A stretch of DNA of 6,117 bases from Chloroflexota bacterium (GTDB lineage: Bacteria > Chloroflexota > Dehalococcoidia > E44-bin15), in assembly GCA_015222405.1 (NCBI GenBank), contig JADFVG010000113.1, forward strand, positions 1-6,117, in the 5' to 3' direction. Under the pieces are notes generated by a model that did no database searches, had not been told where the DNA came from, and worked only from the letters and a program-made list of their open reading frames with translations. The number at the start of each line of letters is the position of its first letter. The stretch's first letter is position 1. Positions 5,865-6,117 of this stretch are shown piece after piece. The translations under genes and the position numbers were made by a program.

Positions 5865-5893
5865 ATTATAACCCCTTCTGTCAAGCCCTGCAA
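5865..5893 (-). promoter_or_regulatory. Candidate promoter for the usp-RCK-RCK-pheA operon
   Basis: On the - strand a perfect TATAAT (5865-5870) lies 17 bases after TTGCAG (5888-5893), a 3/6 match to TTGACA. A perfect TTGACA (5879-5884) is also present but only 8 bases from the -10, too close to act as its -35. Initiation near 5858 would give a leader of about 17 bases. The 86-base gap from the upstream gene (5848-5933) holds no convincing terminator, so read-through from upstream is also possible. Confidence 0.4.
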
Positions 5894-5933
5894 TGTATTT
5901 CATGCCTAATTTCTTGAATCGTCGCCCCAACGG

Positions 5934-6117
5934 CTACTGTGGCTTAACCTTTCTCATATGGGCATCGATGAGCCCATCGGTGGTTGCTTTGAGCACCTCG
6001 AGCTCCTCCGGAGAAAGGTCTTCTAGCTGTTCCAGGTTATATTGTACTGTAGCGATGATCTGTTTCGTTGGGCGTTGCCGCGGGCGCATGAAATAGGAGG
6101 TTACGCTGGCGATTATC
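5934..6117 (-). CDS. C-terminal end of an unrecognised protein, possibly an ion channel
   Basis: An open - strand frame runs from the right edge to TAG at 5934-5936 and gives 60 residues, with the 5' end outside the window. It begins IIASVTSYFMRPRQRP and continues as a charged helix (YNLEQLEDLSPEELEVLKATT), ending MRKVKPQ. The composition is protein-like: an SPEELE helix cap and regular hydrophobic spacing. An internal ATG at 6089 has no ribosome site, so the gene most likely starts beyond the window. The opening segment resembles the end of the pore-lining helix in two-helix or voltage-gated-type K+ channels, where a small/Ser/Thr-rich helix ends in SxF/YF and a basic stretch before a cytoplasmic tail. 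This is an inference from a short piece, but the downstream RCK genes make it sensible. It could equally be an unrelated small helical protein. Confidence 0.6.
   Translation of the reverse strand, partial: IIASVTSYFMRPRQRPTKQIIATVQYNLEQLEDLSPEELEVLKATTDGLIDAHMRKVKPQ

Noticed and set aside
5958..5977. Inverted repeat ATGGGC/GCCCAT near the right edge.
   Set aside because: Only 6 bp with an 8-base loop, lying inside the coding end of the - strand gene and with no T-run; probably a by-product of codons.
5893..6096. A + strand open frame at the right end (67 codons).
   Set aside because: It is the shadow of the - strand frame at 5934-6117, whose translation has much more natural protein composition.

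Overview
The window looks like ordinary chromosomal DNA of an anaerobic bacterium. GC is moderate to high, genes are tightly packed, and Shine-Dalgarno sites are G-rich with TTG and GTG starts in use. Gene content and protein style remind me of Chloroflexota (Dehalococcoidia-like), but that placement is only an impression. No mobile element, CRISPR array, rRNA or tRNA is visible.

The window is two convergent gene blocks meeting at one strong hairpin (3464-3494). The + strand block starts with the 3' part of a radical SAM enzyme (1-915). It is followed by an Mrp/NBP35-type P-loop ATPase (955-1956) and a metallo-beta-lactamase-fold protein of the dihydropterin/RFAP-synthase-like group (1983-2813). 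These three are closely spaced and probably co-transcribed. The ATPase lacks the cysteines that its family normally uses to hold a bridging Fe-S cluster. A TATAAT promoter candidate (2820-2848) then precedes two overlapping small membrane-protein genes: a one-helix protein (2869-3165) and a YtxH-like glycine-zipper protein (3149-3436).

The - strand block reads leftwards from the right edge. First comes the 3' end of an unlisted gene (5934-6117), whose product may be the last transmembrane helix and cytoplasmic tail of an ion channel. Then come a divergent universal stress protein (5404-5841), a stand-alone RCK_N/TrkA-N protein (4998-5396), a full RCK_N+RCK_C protein (4320-4988) and prephenate dehydratase PheA (3487-4317). 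Gaps from the stress protein to pheA are 2-9 bases, with ribosome sites at or inside the preceding stop codons, so this is a translationally coupled operon. The stress protein and RCK proteins suggest nucleotide- or redox-sensing control of K+ (or another ion) transport. PheA, the last gene, makes phenylpyruvate for phenylalanine and appears to be a metabolic passenger.

The points most worth a second look are the cysteine-free Mrp in an otherwise Fe-S/radical-SAM-like operon, the possible channel tail next to two unequal RCK paralogues, and the small membrane-protein pair. I see no clear-cut new defence or mobile system.
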